Source: Verrucomicrobiales bacterium
GTDB taxonomy: Bacteria; Verrucomicrobiota; Verrucomicrobiia; Methylacidiphilales; JAAUTS01
Direction: 5' to 3'
Assembly: GCA_031279715.1 (NCBI GenBank)
Contig: JAITHY010000172.1
Coordinates: forward strand, 1 to 29,378
Length of the DNA: 29,378 nucleotides
Made by a program: the position numbers and the translations under genes. Below, one piece after another: positions 6,990 through 14,537 of the stretch. How positions within the stretch are numbered: position 1 is the stretch's first letter; each line of letters starts with the position of its first letter. Below the pieces are notes generated by a model, which had not been told where the DNA came from, did no database searches, and saw only the letters and a program-made list of their open reading frames with translations.

Positions 6990-7964
6990 TTACCGCGCGT
7001 GCCGGACGGTTTGAAAGGGCACGGGGGCGAGCATCCGTTGCCAGACGCCGTAGCGCAGGCCGCGCGTGGTGCAGTGCACGGATTTCATGCCGGTCACCGT
7101 CAGCGCCGCGGTGAGCACGCACGCGCCGGCGGTGATGACGTCGGCGCGCTGCCGCGGGATGCGCGGGTGGGCGCGCAATTCGTCAAGACTGCGGGAGGCA
7201 AGAAAGTGCAACAGCCGCTGAAGTTCGGCGCGGCGGATGGCGAGGCCTTCCAACTCGTGAATTTCCATCTTGGGCCGGGCGGCGCAATGCAGCGCGGTCA
7301 GGGTGGTGACGGTGCCGCCGGAGCCGAGCAGGATGGCACCGCTGCCGGTGAAGTTCTTGAACTTGGCGCGCATGGCGTCCGTCAACTCGTTGAGCGTGGC
7401 GGCGAGGAGTTCCGGCGGCGCCGGCTGGCGGTGGCGCAGCAGCGCGTCGCGCACGCGGACGCAGCCGAGGGGCAGACTGTTTGCGCGGCGCAGTTGCCCG
7501 CCGCTGCCGCTGACCAATTCCACGCTGCCGCCGCCGATGTCAACGACGAGGATGTCCCGCCGCTGCCAGCGGTGGTAGGAGGTGGTGCCCGCGTACACCA
7601 ACTCGCCCTCCCGCTTGCCGCTGATGACGCGGACGGGCGTGCCAAGGATGGCTTTGGCCGGCGTGAGGAGGTCGTCGCGGTTGGTGGCGGAGCGCAGCGC
7701 GCTGGTGCCGACGGCGATGATTTGTTCCGCGCCGAATTGCGCCGCCCGCCGCTGACAGTCATGCAACACCCGCAGTGTCGCCCGCCGTGAGGCGTCACAA
7801 ATGCGCCCCGTCAGCGCCAGCCGGTGGCCGAGGCGTGTGGTGATGGCTTCCTCGCGGTGGACGGTGAGGAGCGTGCCGTGCTGGTGGCCGAGCATGAACT
7901 TGATGGAGTTGCTGCCCAGGTCCAGCACGGCGGCGCGCAGGTGGTGACGCGGTGGGGTTCCCAT
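6990..7964 (-). CDS. ppx: Ppx/GppA family exopolyphosphatase or guanosine pentaphosphate phosphatase
   Basis: The 324-residue protein has the actin-like ATPase fold of the Ppx/GppA family, which removes phosphate from polyphosphate or pppGpp. Motifs seen are the phosphate-1 loop LDLGSNSIKFML (14-25), GTSALRSATN (86-95), the catalytic glutamate in SGKREGELVY (E121), the phosphate-2 motif VVDIGGGSVELV (140-151) and a glycine-rich GSGGTVTTLTAL. Its length is that of the short, two-domain form; the helical C-terminal extension of E. coli Ppx (about 500 residues) is absent. Polyphosphate versus pppGpp specificity cannot be told from this. It is divergent from serS with 84 bp between starts. A TAAAGT box lies 6 nt before its ATG, but no convincing -35 was found. 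Confidence 0.88.
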   Translation of the reverse strand: MGTPPRHHLRAAVLDLGSNSIKFMLGHQHGTLLTVHREEAITTRLGHRLALTGRICDASRRATLRVLHDCQRRAAQFGAEQIIAVGTSALRSATNRDDLLTPAKAILGTPVRVISGKREGELVYAGTTSYHRWQRRDILVVDIGGGSVELVSGSGGQLRRANSLPLGCVRVRDALLRHRQPAPPELLAATLNELTDAMRAKFKNFTGSGAILLGSGGTVTTLTALHCAARPKMEIHELEGLAIRRAELQRLLHFLASRSLDELRAHPRIPRQRADVITAGACVLTAALTVTGMKSVHCTTRGLRYGVWQRMLAPVPFQTVRHAR

Positions 7965-8010
7965 GCGGTTACTTTAACGCGCGGCGTGCCGGCGTAAATG
8001 GGAAAATAGG

Positions 8011-8039
8011 TGGACAGATTGCGTGGCAGGCTCTTTAAT
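8011..8039 (+). promoter_or_regulatory. Promoter of serS
   Basis: TGGACA (8011-8016) and TTTAAT (8034-8039) are spaced by the ideal 17 bp. The -10 ends 9 nt before the serS ATG at 8049, giving a leader of only 2-3 nt, and no Shine-Dalgarno sequence is present. Transcription would be nearly leaderless. Confidence 0.6.
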
Positions 8040-8048
8040 CTAGCTCTT

Positions 8049-9320
8049 ATGCTCGATATTCGATTGGTGCGGGAGCAGCCCGCGTTGGTGAAGGAGCGGC
8101 TCGCCGTCCGCGGGAGCGGGGCGGAGGCGCAGGTTGATGAAATCGTGGCGGTTGACTGTCAGCGGCGGGCGAAGTTGCGGCAAGTCGAGCAACTCAAAAG
8201 CGAGCGCAATGCCATCAGCAAGGAGATTGGCGCGCGCAAGTCGCGGAAAGAGCAGGCGGATGATTTGCTGGCGGGGATGCGGGAGAAATCGGAGTTGATT
8301 GCGAAGCTTGACGCGGAGGTGGCGGCCGCTGACGGTGAGTTGGAGCAGATTTTGCTGCGCCTGCCGAATTTGCCGAGCGCGAATTGTCCGGTCGGCGTCA
8401 GCGCCGCTGACAATCCCGAAGTCGGGCGCCATGGCGCGCCGCCGGTGTTTGATTTCAAACCGCTGGACCATGTCACGCTGGCGGAGCGGCTGGGTTTGGT
8501 GGATTTCCCGGCGGCGGCGAAAATCAGCGGCAGCGGGTTCCTCGTATTCAAGGGAGCGGGGGCGAGGCTGGAGCGGGCACTTGTCAATTTTTTGCTGGAC
8601 TTGCACACCCGGGAGCACGGATTCACCGAGGTCAACACGCCGTTTGTCGTGCGCGAGGCGTCGATGCAAGGGACGGGGCAACTGCCGAAATTTCGCGAGG
8701 ACATGTATCGCGTCGAGGGCGAGGACTTGTTCCTTGTGCCGACGGCGGAGGTGCCGGTGACGAATCTGTACCGCGAGGAATTGCTCACTGTCAGCGACCT
8801 GCCGGTTTACAACGCGGCGCACACGCCGTGTTTCCGCCGCGAAGCGGGCAGCGCGGGGCGCGAGACGCGCGGCATGACGCGGGTGCATCAGTTTGACAAA
8901 ATCGAGTTGGTGAAGATTGTCGAGCCGCGCACTTCGTATGACGAGCTGGAGAAATTGCGCCGCAACGCGGAGCGGGCGCTGGAGTTGCTGGGCTTGCATT
9001 ACCGCACGGTTGAGTTGTGCACGGGTGATCTCGGGTTTGGCGCGGCGAAGTGTTATGACATTGAGGTGTGGGCGCCGGGCAGCGGGGCGTATTTGGAGGT
9101 GTCGTCATGCAGCAACTTTGAGGATTTTCAGGCGCGGCGGATGGGCCTGCGTTACAAGAGCGGCGAGGGCCGGAACGTCCACTGCCACACCCTCAACGGC
9201 AGCGGCACCGCGCTCCCGCGGCTGTTCATCGCGCTGGTGGAGACGTATCAGCAGGCGGATGGCAGCGTTAAATTGCCGGAGATTTTGCGTCCGTATTTTG
9301 GGGAAACTTTAATTAACTAG
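8049..9320 (+). CDS. serS: Seryl-tRNA synthetase
   Basis: The 423-residue enzyme charges tRNA-Ser with serine. Residues from about 1 to 105 form the two-helix coiled-coil arm that contacts the tRNA long variable arm (MLDIRLVREQPALVKERL, then heptads to about 100). The class II core follows, with motif 2 (CFRREAGSAGRETRGMTRVH) and motif 3 (NGSGTALPRLFIALVETYQ). TAEVPVTNLY and SSCSNFEDFQARR are also typical. The start is set at ATG 8049, matching the usual MLDxRLVR N-terminus; the open frame continues upstream to 8010 but that would cover the promoter. The gene is 9 bp upstream of the phosphohexomutase and probably co-transcribed. Several GTCAGCG words lie within it, encoding for example LTVSDL and AAADGEL. 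Confidence 0.97.
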   Translation: MLDIRLVREQPALVKERLAVRGSGAEAQVDEIVAVDCQRRAKLRQVEQLKSERNAISKEIGARKSRKEQADDLLAGMREKSELIAKLDAEVAAADGELEQILLRLPNLPSANCPVGVSAADNPEVGRHGAPPVFDFKPLDHVTLAERLGLVDFPAAAKISGSGFLVFKGAGARLERALVNFLLDLHTREHGFTEVNTPFVVREASMQGTGQLPKFREDMYRVEGEDLFLVPTAEVPVTNLYREELLTVSDLPVYNAAHTPCFRREAGSAGRETRGMTRVHQFDKIELVKIVEPRTSYDELEKLRRNAERALELLGLHYRTVELCTGDLGFGAAKCYDIEVWAPGSGAYLEVSSCSNFEDFQARRMGLRYKSGEGRNVHCHTLNGSGTALPRLFIALVETYQQADGSVKLPEILRPYFGETLIN

Positions 9321-9329
9321 GAGAAAGTC

Positions 9330-11255
9330 ATGAGCAACTTGGAAAGCACCATCAGCGAGGCCGTCAAGGCGGGGAAATTATGGCAGTCAAGCGCGGACAA
9401 CATCGCGTTCCTGCTGCGCGAGGCGGAGGATTGGGAGCGGGCGAGCATCGGTGAATTGGCCGCTGCCGGTGAGTGGACGGAGTTGAACGACCGCTTTTAC
9501 CAGACGCTGAAGTTCGGCACGGGCGGCTTGCGCGGGCGCACCATCGGCAAGGTCGTCACCAACAGCGAGTGGGGCGCGAACACGGAGCGCCGGGGCGCGC
9601 CGGAGCATCCCGCCGCCGGCACCAACGCGATGAATTTTTTCAACATCGGGCGCGCCTCGCAGGGCTTGCTGGCGTATGTGCGCGAGACGTTTCCCAATGA
9701 GCGGACGAGCATTGTGATTTCGCACGACACGCGCTATTTCTCGCGGCAATTCGCGGAATTTATCGCGCAGACAGCGTCAGCGATGGGCGTGGACGCTTAC
9801 TTGTTCCCCGATGACCGCTCGACGCCGGAGCTGTCTTTCGCGGTGCGTTATCTCAACGCGCACGCCGGCGTGATGGTCACCGCCAGCCACAATCCACCGC
9901 ATGACAACGGCTACAAAGTTTATTTCCGCGACGGCGGGCAGGTGGTGGAGCCGCACGCGACGAACATCATCAAAAAAGTGCAGACCATCAGCGGCGGCAA
10001 AGTCGCGCAGCCCGTCGCTGACAGTGAGCGCGGGCGCGTCACCGTCGTGTACGAAAAACTCGACAAGGCGTACCTCGACGCGGTGAGCGCGCTGGTGTTG
10101 AACCCGCAGATTGTCAGCGAGCAAAAGTCGAGGCTGAAAATCGTGTTCACGCCGATTCACGGCACGGGCATCCGCATCACGCCGGGCCTGCTCAACAAAT
10201 TCGGTTTCAACTTCAACATCGTGCCGGAGCAGGCCAGGGGCAACGGCGGGTTCCCGACCGTGAAATCGCCCAACCCCGAAAACGCCGAGGCGCTGACGCT
10301 GGGCATTGAGCAGGCCAGGCGCGAGAACGCTGACCTTGTGCTCGCCACCGACCCCGACGCCGACCGCATGGGCGCGGCCGTCCGTGACCGCGAGGGCAAT
10401 TATCAGGTCATCACCGGCAATATGATTGGCTCGCTGCTGGCGGCGCACCGGCTGGAGACGTTTTTCGCGCAGGGCATTTTGAACGCGGACAATGCGGCAC
10501 GCGCGGTGCTGATTAAAACGTTTGTCACCACTGACCTTCAGCGGGCGATTGCGGAGAGTTACGGCGTGAAATGCGTGGACACGCTGACGGGCTTCAAATA
10601 CATCTGCGAAAAGATGAAGGTTTACGAGGAACAGGCGGGCGGGCGCGGCGCGCTGTCAGCGGCGGAGTGGCGGGCGCGGCTGCTGGAGCGCAGTTCGTTC
10701 TACGTCTTCGGCGGCGAGGAAAGCCACGGTTATTCCGGCGGCGATTACGTGCGTGACAAGGACGCCAACGCAGCCGTGCTGATGTTCGCGGAGATGGCGG
10801 CCTACGCTGCCAGTCAGGGTTTGAATGTCCTGGAATATCTTGACCGGCTTTACGTCAGGCACGGTTTCTATTCCGAAAAACTTGGCACGCTGACGTTCGA
10901 AGGCGCGGAGGGCGCGGCTAAAATCAAAAAGTTGCTGGACAGTTACAAGACCAACGCGCCGTCAGCGTGGGGCGGGAGGAAAGTGGAGCGCGTGCAAAAT
11001 TTCGCCGAGGAGACCATTTTTGACGCTGACGGCAAGGAAATTCCAAAAGAATTGATGCTGCTGTTTTACTTGGAAGGCGGCTGCCGCATCGCCGTGCGCG
11101 GCAGCGGCACCGAGCCGAAAATCAAGTATTATTTCTTTGGCAAATCCGCGGTGCGTGACGCGGCGTCATTGTCAGCGGTGAAGGACGAGGTCGGGAGAGA
11201 GTTGGAAAAACTCTGGACGGACACGCAAAGGGATGTTGAACAGCGGGTGGCGTAA
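9330..11255 (+). CDS. Phosphohexomutase (phosphoglucomutase/phosphomannomutase family)
   Basis: The 641-residue protein belongs to the alpha-D-phosphohexomutase superfamily, which interconverts hexose 1- and 6-phosphates through a phosphoserine. The four hallmark loops are in order: phosphoserine TASHNP (S186), metal-binding DPDADR (D341, D343, D345), sugar-binding GGEESHGY (about 462-469) and phosphate-binding RGSGTEPKIKYYF near the C-terminus. The N-terminal KFGTGGLRG is also typical. The length exceeds the 450-550 of most bacterial enzymes and fits the longer PGM2-like forms. A clear ribosome binding site (AGGAGAAAGTC) precedes the ATG, in contrast to the first gene of the operon, serS. 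Glucose versus mannose or pentose preference is not decided by the sequence. Confidence 0.92.
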   Translation: MSNLESTISEAVKAGKLWQSSADNIAFLLREAEDWERASIGELAAAGEWTELNDRFYQTLKFGTGGLRGRTIGKVVTNSEWGANTERRGAPEHPAAGTNAMNFFNIGRASQGLLAYVRETFPNERTSIVISHDTRYFSRQFAEFIAQTASAMGVDAYLFPDDRSTPELSFAVRYLNAHAGVMVTASHNPPHDNGYKVYFRDGGQVVEPHATNIIKKVQTISGGKVAQPVADSERGRVTVVYEKLDKAYLDAVSALVLNPQIVSEQKSRLKIVFTPIHGTGIRITPGLLNKFGFNFNIVPEQARGNGGFPTVKSPNPENAEALTLGIEQARRENADLVLATDPDADRMGAAVRDREGNYQVITGNMIGSLLAAHRLETFFAQGILNADNAARAVLIKTFVTTDLQRAIAESYGVKCVDTLTGFKYICEKMKVYEEQAGGRGALSAAEWRARLLERSSFYVFGGEESHGYSGGDYVRDKDANAAVLMFAEMAAYAASQGLNVLEYLDRLYVRHGFYSEKLGTLTFEGAEGAAKIKKLLDSYKTNAPSAWGGRKVERVQNFAEETIFDADGKEIPKELMLLFYLEGGCRIAVRGSGTEPKIKYYFFGKSAVRDAASLSAVKDEVGRELEKLWTDTQRDVEQRVA

Positions 11256-11267
11256 GCGGGGAATCTC

Positions 11268-11432
11268 ATGATTGAAGTGCTTTGGCTTGTCATTGGTTTT
11301 GTGCTGGCGGTGGGATTGTGTCTTGTTTACCAAGGCTATCGCTGGGCGTACGAACGGTTCATGCTCAGCCCGGAGGAACGCTGGCGGCGAAATTATGACC
11401 GGAAGCTGAAAAAGCATTTCAAATCGTTGTAA
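11268..11432 (+). CDS. Small single-pass membrane protein, 54 residues
   Basis: An ATG at 11268, preceded by GGGGA about 5 nt upstream, opens a 54-codon frame ending in TAA at 11430-11432. The first 20 residues (MIEVLWLVIGFVLAVGLCLV) form a membrane helix. They are followed by YQGYRWAYERFMLSPEERWR and a very basic tail with RRNYDRKLKKHFKSL. The layout predicts a small inner-membrane protein with a charged cytoplasmic tail. It lies 12 bp after the phosphohexomutase and in the same direction, so it is likely the last gene of the serS operon. No family is recognised. Coding is supported by the sensible membrane topology, ribosome binding site and spacing, not by homology. Confidence 0.65.
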   Translation: MIEVLWLVIGFVLAVGLCLVYQGYRWAYERFMLSPEERWRRNYDRKLKKHFKSL

Positions 11433-11499
11433 ACTCCGTGGGGGATATGACCGCCGACGGTCAGCGAAAAATAGGTTGAAATCAGTCATTTAATAATTG

Positions 11500-11529
11500 T
11501 TGACAGACAATGCTGTTCAAGCGTAAATT
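11500..11529 (+). promoter_or_regulatory. Candidate promoter for the PEP-CTERM/Verru_Chthon operon
   Basis: A perfect TTGACA (11500-11505) and TAAATT (11524-11529) are separated by 18 bp, in an A/T-rich setting after the preceding operon. It would transcribe the repeat array and then the PEP-CTERM gene. Confidence 0.5.
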
Positions 11530-11646
11530 CATCGTCAGCGGCCAAATAAAACTTCCGCGAAATTTGGAAAAGTGGTGAGTTAAGCGGAACGATGAATTTG
11601 GCAACATGTTGAAAATGAAGACGATGAGACAGGCAAATGAGTACAG

Positions 11647-11743
11647 CGCTCTCGCGCTCTCGCGCTCTCGCGCTCTCGCGCTCTCGCGCTCTCGCGCTCT
11701 CGCGCTCTCGCGCTCTCGCGCTCTCGCGCTCTCGCGCTCTCGC
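11647..11743. repeat. Tandem 8-bp repeat, 12 perfect copies of CGCTCTCG
   Basis: Twelve exact copies of CGCTCTCG run from 11647 to 11742, followed by one matching base. The unit is not a multiple of three, so gain or loss of a copy shifts any frame across it and alters leader length. The array begins 125 bp after the nearest good promoter and ends 125 bp before the start of a surface-protein gene. Perfect copy identity suggests recent or ongoing slippage. Confidence 0.95.
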
Positions 11744-11867
11744 TTAATTTTTTCCCAGGCTTGGTGCTTTTTTATTCCATCTTCGCAATCGCGAGCACAT
11801 GGCTGATGTCGTGCCCGTTCGCGGTTGTCTGGTCAACCCAATCAATCAACCAACAAAAGTGTACATC

Positions 11868-14510
11868 ATGAAAACAATAATCAAACTAATCGGCGCGCTG
11901 ATGGTGGCGGCCAACCTTCACGCCCAAGATAATCGCGAGGGCTTTAACTGGACTTGGGAGGGAGGCGACGGCGCTTGGGAGGACGCTCACTGGACTTCGG
12001 GGATTGACAGTAGTGTGGGTCAGGCATGGCTGGATCTCGCGCCGATTACCACCGCGTTTTCCGCGACGTTTTTCCGTGACGATACTCCGCAGCTCAAGGA
12101 TGGACTCATGTATTGCGATCCGGCGGCGGCGCCGGGGTTGCGGGTGGGTTATAACATCATCAGCAGCGGCGGCGCTTGGTTTCACTATGATCGCTCCACG
12201 ATTATCGAGGATGTCGGCGTTTCCGGAACCTGGAGGGTTAACCGGTTGAATGACATCGTCAGCGGGACCGGTTACGCCGCCGATAACTTCAAGGCGTTTT
12301 CCGGCATCAACGCGCAATTTGACAGTGTCAGCGGCACGGTCACGGTCAACGGACGCAAATGGCTGGACAGCCTCAACATCAGCGGCGGCGGCAATAATTT
12401 CACGCTGGCCTCCGCGGCCGCCGGCAGCGGCACCTTGTGGTTTAATTACGTCAGCAGCGGCGATGGCGGGCGGATTTACATGAACGGCGGCGGCTATGCC
12501 GAGTTGAAGGACTTGTATGTCACCAATCTTGATCCCGATAATAACACGGTCAAATCGCGCATGCTGGTTACCAACCAGGGTTCCGGGACGCTGGCGTTCA
12601 ACAATGTCACGTTCATGGGCGGCAACAGCGTGCAGTTAAACAACAGCGGCGCCGGGCAGGTGATGACTTTTCAGGACGTGACGTTTGCCGCGCCGCAAAG
12701 CGACTGGATGCGGATTGACACGGGACATTTTTATTTTTACGGCAACAATATCAAGACGAACGACGGCGATTTGCAAATCGGCGAGGGCAACGGCACTCAA
12801 ATTGTCATCGCCGCCGGTGGTATGCTGAAACATCAGGGAAACGCGCCGATTAACATCGGACGCAATGCCGCGGGCGTGACTTTGGACATTCAGGGCTTGC
12901 TGGAAATCAGCGACGCGGGCGGCGTCACGGGCGGGTCGCAAGACATCAACATCGGCACCAGCAACGGACTTGCCTATGTGACTTTGTCCGGCACCGGGCA
13001 GACGCGCTCCCATCGGCTGCGGGTGGGCAACAACACCGGCTATGCCGTGCTGATAGTCAATGACACGGGCGCGGCGGGCGCCATGGACCAGTTGTTTATC
13101 GCCGCCGGCAGCGGCACCGGCGAGGTGTGGGTCAATGGCAGCGGGACATTGTCAGCGGGCTGGGGTGTGTTGCTTGCCAACAATGGCGGGCTGGCCACGC
13201 TGGACATTACGGATCATGGCCAGGTATTGTTCAACCACCTCAACGCCGGCTGGGACACCCAAATCGCGCCCAGCAGCGGCACGGCCATTATTAACATCGG
13301 GGATGCCGGTTACCTGCATATTTACGCCAATTTAAGAGGCGCCCAAAACAACGCCGCCGCCCGCGCGGAAATTCATGTCACCGACAGCGGCTCGTTGCAA
13401 GTGGACAAGATGTTGCGTCTTGGGGAGGATGGGACCGGCATTCTGACCGTCAGCGGCAGCGCGCGGGTCAACTCGGCCGGTGACATGACGATTGGCGAAA
13501 ACGTTGGCGCGCGCGGCAGCGTCACCGTCAGCGACCAGGCCAGCCTGCTGGCGGGTGATTTCACCGTGGGCAAGGCGGGCGCGCAATCGGAGTTCACCAT
13601 CAGCGGCGGCTACGCCGAGACGGTGGGCAACAAATACACCTATGTCAATCAAGCCAATAATGTGGCCGGCAGCTCCGGCGTCCTCACTATCAGCGGCGGG
13701 ACACTTTCGACGCAGGGCATTGATTTTGGCAGCAACAACACCACCGTCGGCACCGGCACGGCGATTTTGAACATCAGCGGCGGCAAGCTGATTTTGCGCA
13801 CCGGCAACGGCATTCACACCGGCAATTACAGTGACGGCAACCAGGCGGATTACACCCACACGGCCAGCGACACGCAAATCAACCTCGGCGGCGGCGCCAT
13901 CGAGAGTTGGGACAGTTGGAGTTCCTACATGCGGATGAACCTCACCGGCAGCGGCGGCAACATCAAATTCATCGCCTCCAACACCAGCGGCGCGCTGAAC
14001 ACGGCGACCTTGGGCGGCGAGCTGTCGGGCGCGGGCGGGTTGGAAGTGAAACAGGGGACGCTGATTATCACCGGCACCGCCGGCGGCGTGACGACGCACA
14101 CGTACACGGGGCAGACGGTCATTGACAGCGGCGCGGCGCTGCAACTGACCAGCCTCGCCGAGCTGACGATTTCACTGTCAGCGCTGGAAAGCGGCGGCTG
14201 GAGCGCGTTCGCCGGCGCGGGCACGCTGACGCTGGACGGCAAGCTGAACCTGCTCGGCTTTGGCGCCGTCAGCGGCGAAAGCTGGCGGTTGTTCGACACC
14301 GCGTTGCTGGCCGGGCTGACCATCAGCGACAAAGCCGGCTTTTTGAAAGACTTTACGTGGGATGGGGCGGATGCGTGGACTTATGACAACGACTCACAGT
14401 TTGTCTTTGACCTGACCACCGGTTTGCTGACCATCCCGGAGCCGTCCGTGTGGCTGTTGCTGGGGATGGGCGCGCTGACGCTCACGGTGTTGCGGCGGGC
14501 GCGGCGGTGA
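11868..14510 (+). CDS. Exported beta-repeat protein with PEP-CTERM sorting signal
   Basis: The 880-residue product begins with a signal peptide (MKTIIKLIGALMVAANLHA, then QDN), which fixes the start at ATG 11868; the open frame upstream adds 23 unrelated residues. The body consists of many short glycine- and serine-rich beta repeats such as SGVLTISGGTLS, GTGILTVSGSARVNSAG and ARGSVTVSDQASLL, as in T5SS/PEP-CTERM-associated repeats. Near residues 725-770 an autotransporter-type beta-strand repeat appears (GGLEVKQGTLIITG, TYTGQTVIDSGAALQL). The C-terminus has the tripartite sorting signal: PEP (PEPS), a hydrophobic helix (VWLLLGMGALTLTVL) and a basic end (RRARR). Such proteins are cut and sorted by an exosortase, which is not in the window. 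It is probably a surface or extracellular-matrix protein. It lies 27 bp upstream of the next gene. Confidence 0.9.
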   Translation: MKTIIKLIGALMVAANLHAQDNREGFNWTWEGGDGAWEDAHWTSGIDSSVGQAWLDLAPITTAFSATFFRDDTPQLKDGLMYCDPAAAPGLRVGYNIISSGGAWFHYDRSTIIEDVGVSGTWRVNRLNDIVSGTGYAADNFKAFSGINAQFDSVSGTVTVNGRKWLDSLNISGGGNNFTLASAAAGSGTLWFNYVSSGDGGRIYMNGGGYAELKDLYVTNLDPDNNTVKSRMLVTNQGSGTLAFNNVTFMGGNSVQLNNSGAGQVMTFQDVTFAAPQSDWMRIDTGHFYFYGNNIKTNDGDLQIGEGNGTQIVIAAGGMLKHQGNAPINIGRNAAGVTLDIQGLLEISDAGGVTGGSQDINIGTSNGLAYVTLSGTGQTRSHRLRVGNNTGYAVLIVNDTGAAGAMDQLFIAAGSGTGEVWVNGSGTLSAGWGVLLANNGGLATLDITDHGQVLFNHLNAGWDTQIAPSSGTAIINIGDAGYLHIYANLRGAQNNAAARAEIHVTDSGSLQVDKMLRLGEDGTGILTVSGSARVNSAGDMTIGENVGARGSVTVSDQASLLAGDFTVGKAGAQSEFTISGGYAETVGNKYTYVNQANNVAGSSGVLTISGGTLSTQGIDFGSNNTTVGTGTAILNISGGKLILRTGNGIHTGNYSDGNQADYTHTASDTQINLGGGAIESWDSWSSYMRMNLTGSGGNIKFIASNTSGALNTATLGGELSGAGGLEVKQGTLIITGTAGGVTTHTYTGQTVIDSGAALQLTSLAELTISLSALESGGWSAFAGAGTLTLDGKLNLLGFGAVSGESWRLFDTALLAGLTISDKAGFLKDFTWDGADAWTYDNDSQFVFDLTTGLLTIPEPSVWLLLGMGALTLTVLRRARR

Positions 14511-14537
14511 TCAGGCCGCTGACGGACACCTTTTCAC

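Larger units (their letters stand above)
11433..11867. other. Intergenic region of 435 bp before the PEP-CTERM gene
   Basis: No convincing gene is seen. It carries two GTCAGCG words (11455-11461 and within 11530-11540), a promoter-like pair at 11500-11529, a 12-copy 8-bp repeat at 11647-11742 and an A/T-rich tail up to the ATG at 11868. A 66-codon open frame at 11606-11806 is mostly the translated repeat and is not believed. If the promoter is used, the mRNA leader is about 330 nt and includes the repeats. Confidence 0.6.

Noticed and set aside
4666..7014. 782-codon open frame on the plus strand
   Set aside because: It lies antisense to rsmA and the phosphatase-like gene, both with clear motifs. 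Its product is a Gly/Val/Glu/Ala-rich string typical of the reverse strand of GC-rich genes, with no domain.
11606..11806. 66-codon frame containing repeated ALALSRSR
   Set aside because: It is mostly the translation of the 8-bp tandem array, with no ribosome binding site and no family. An 8-bp unit would shift its frame with each copy change.
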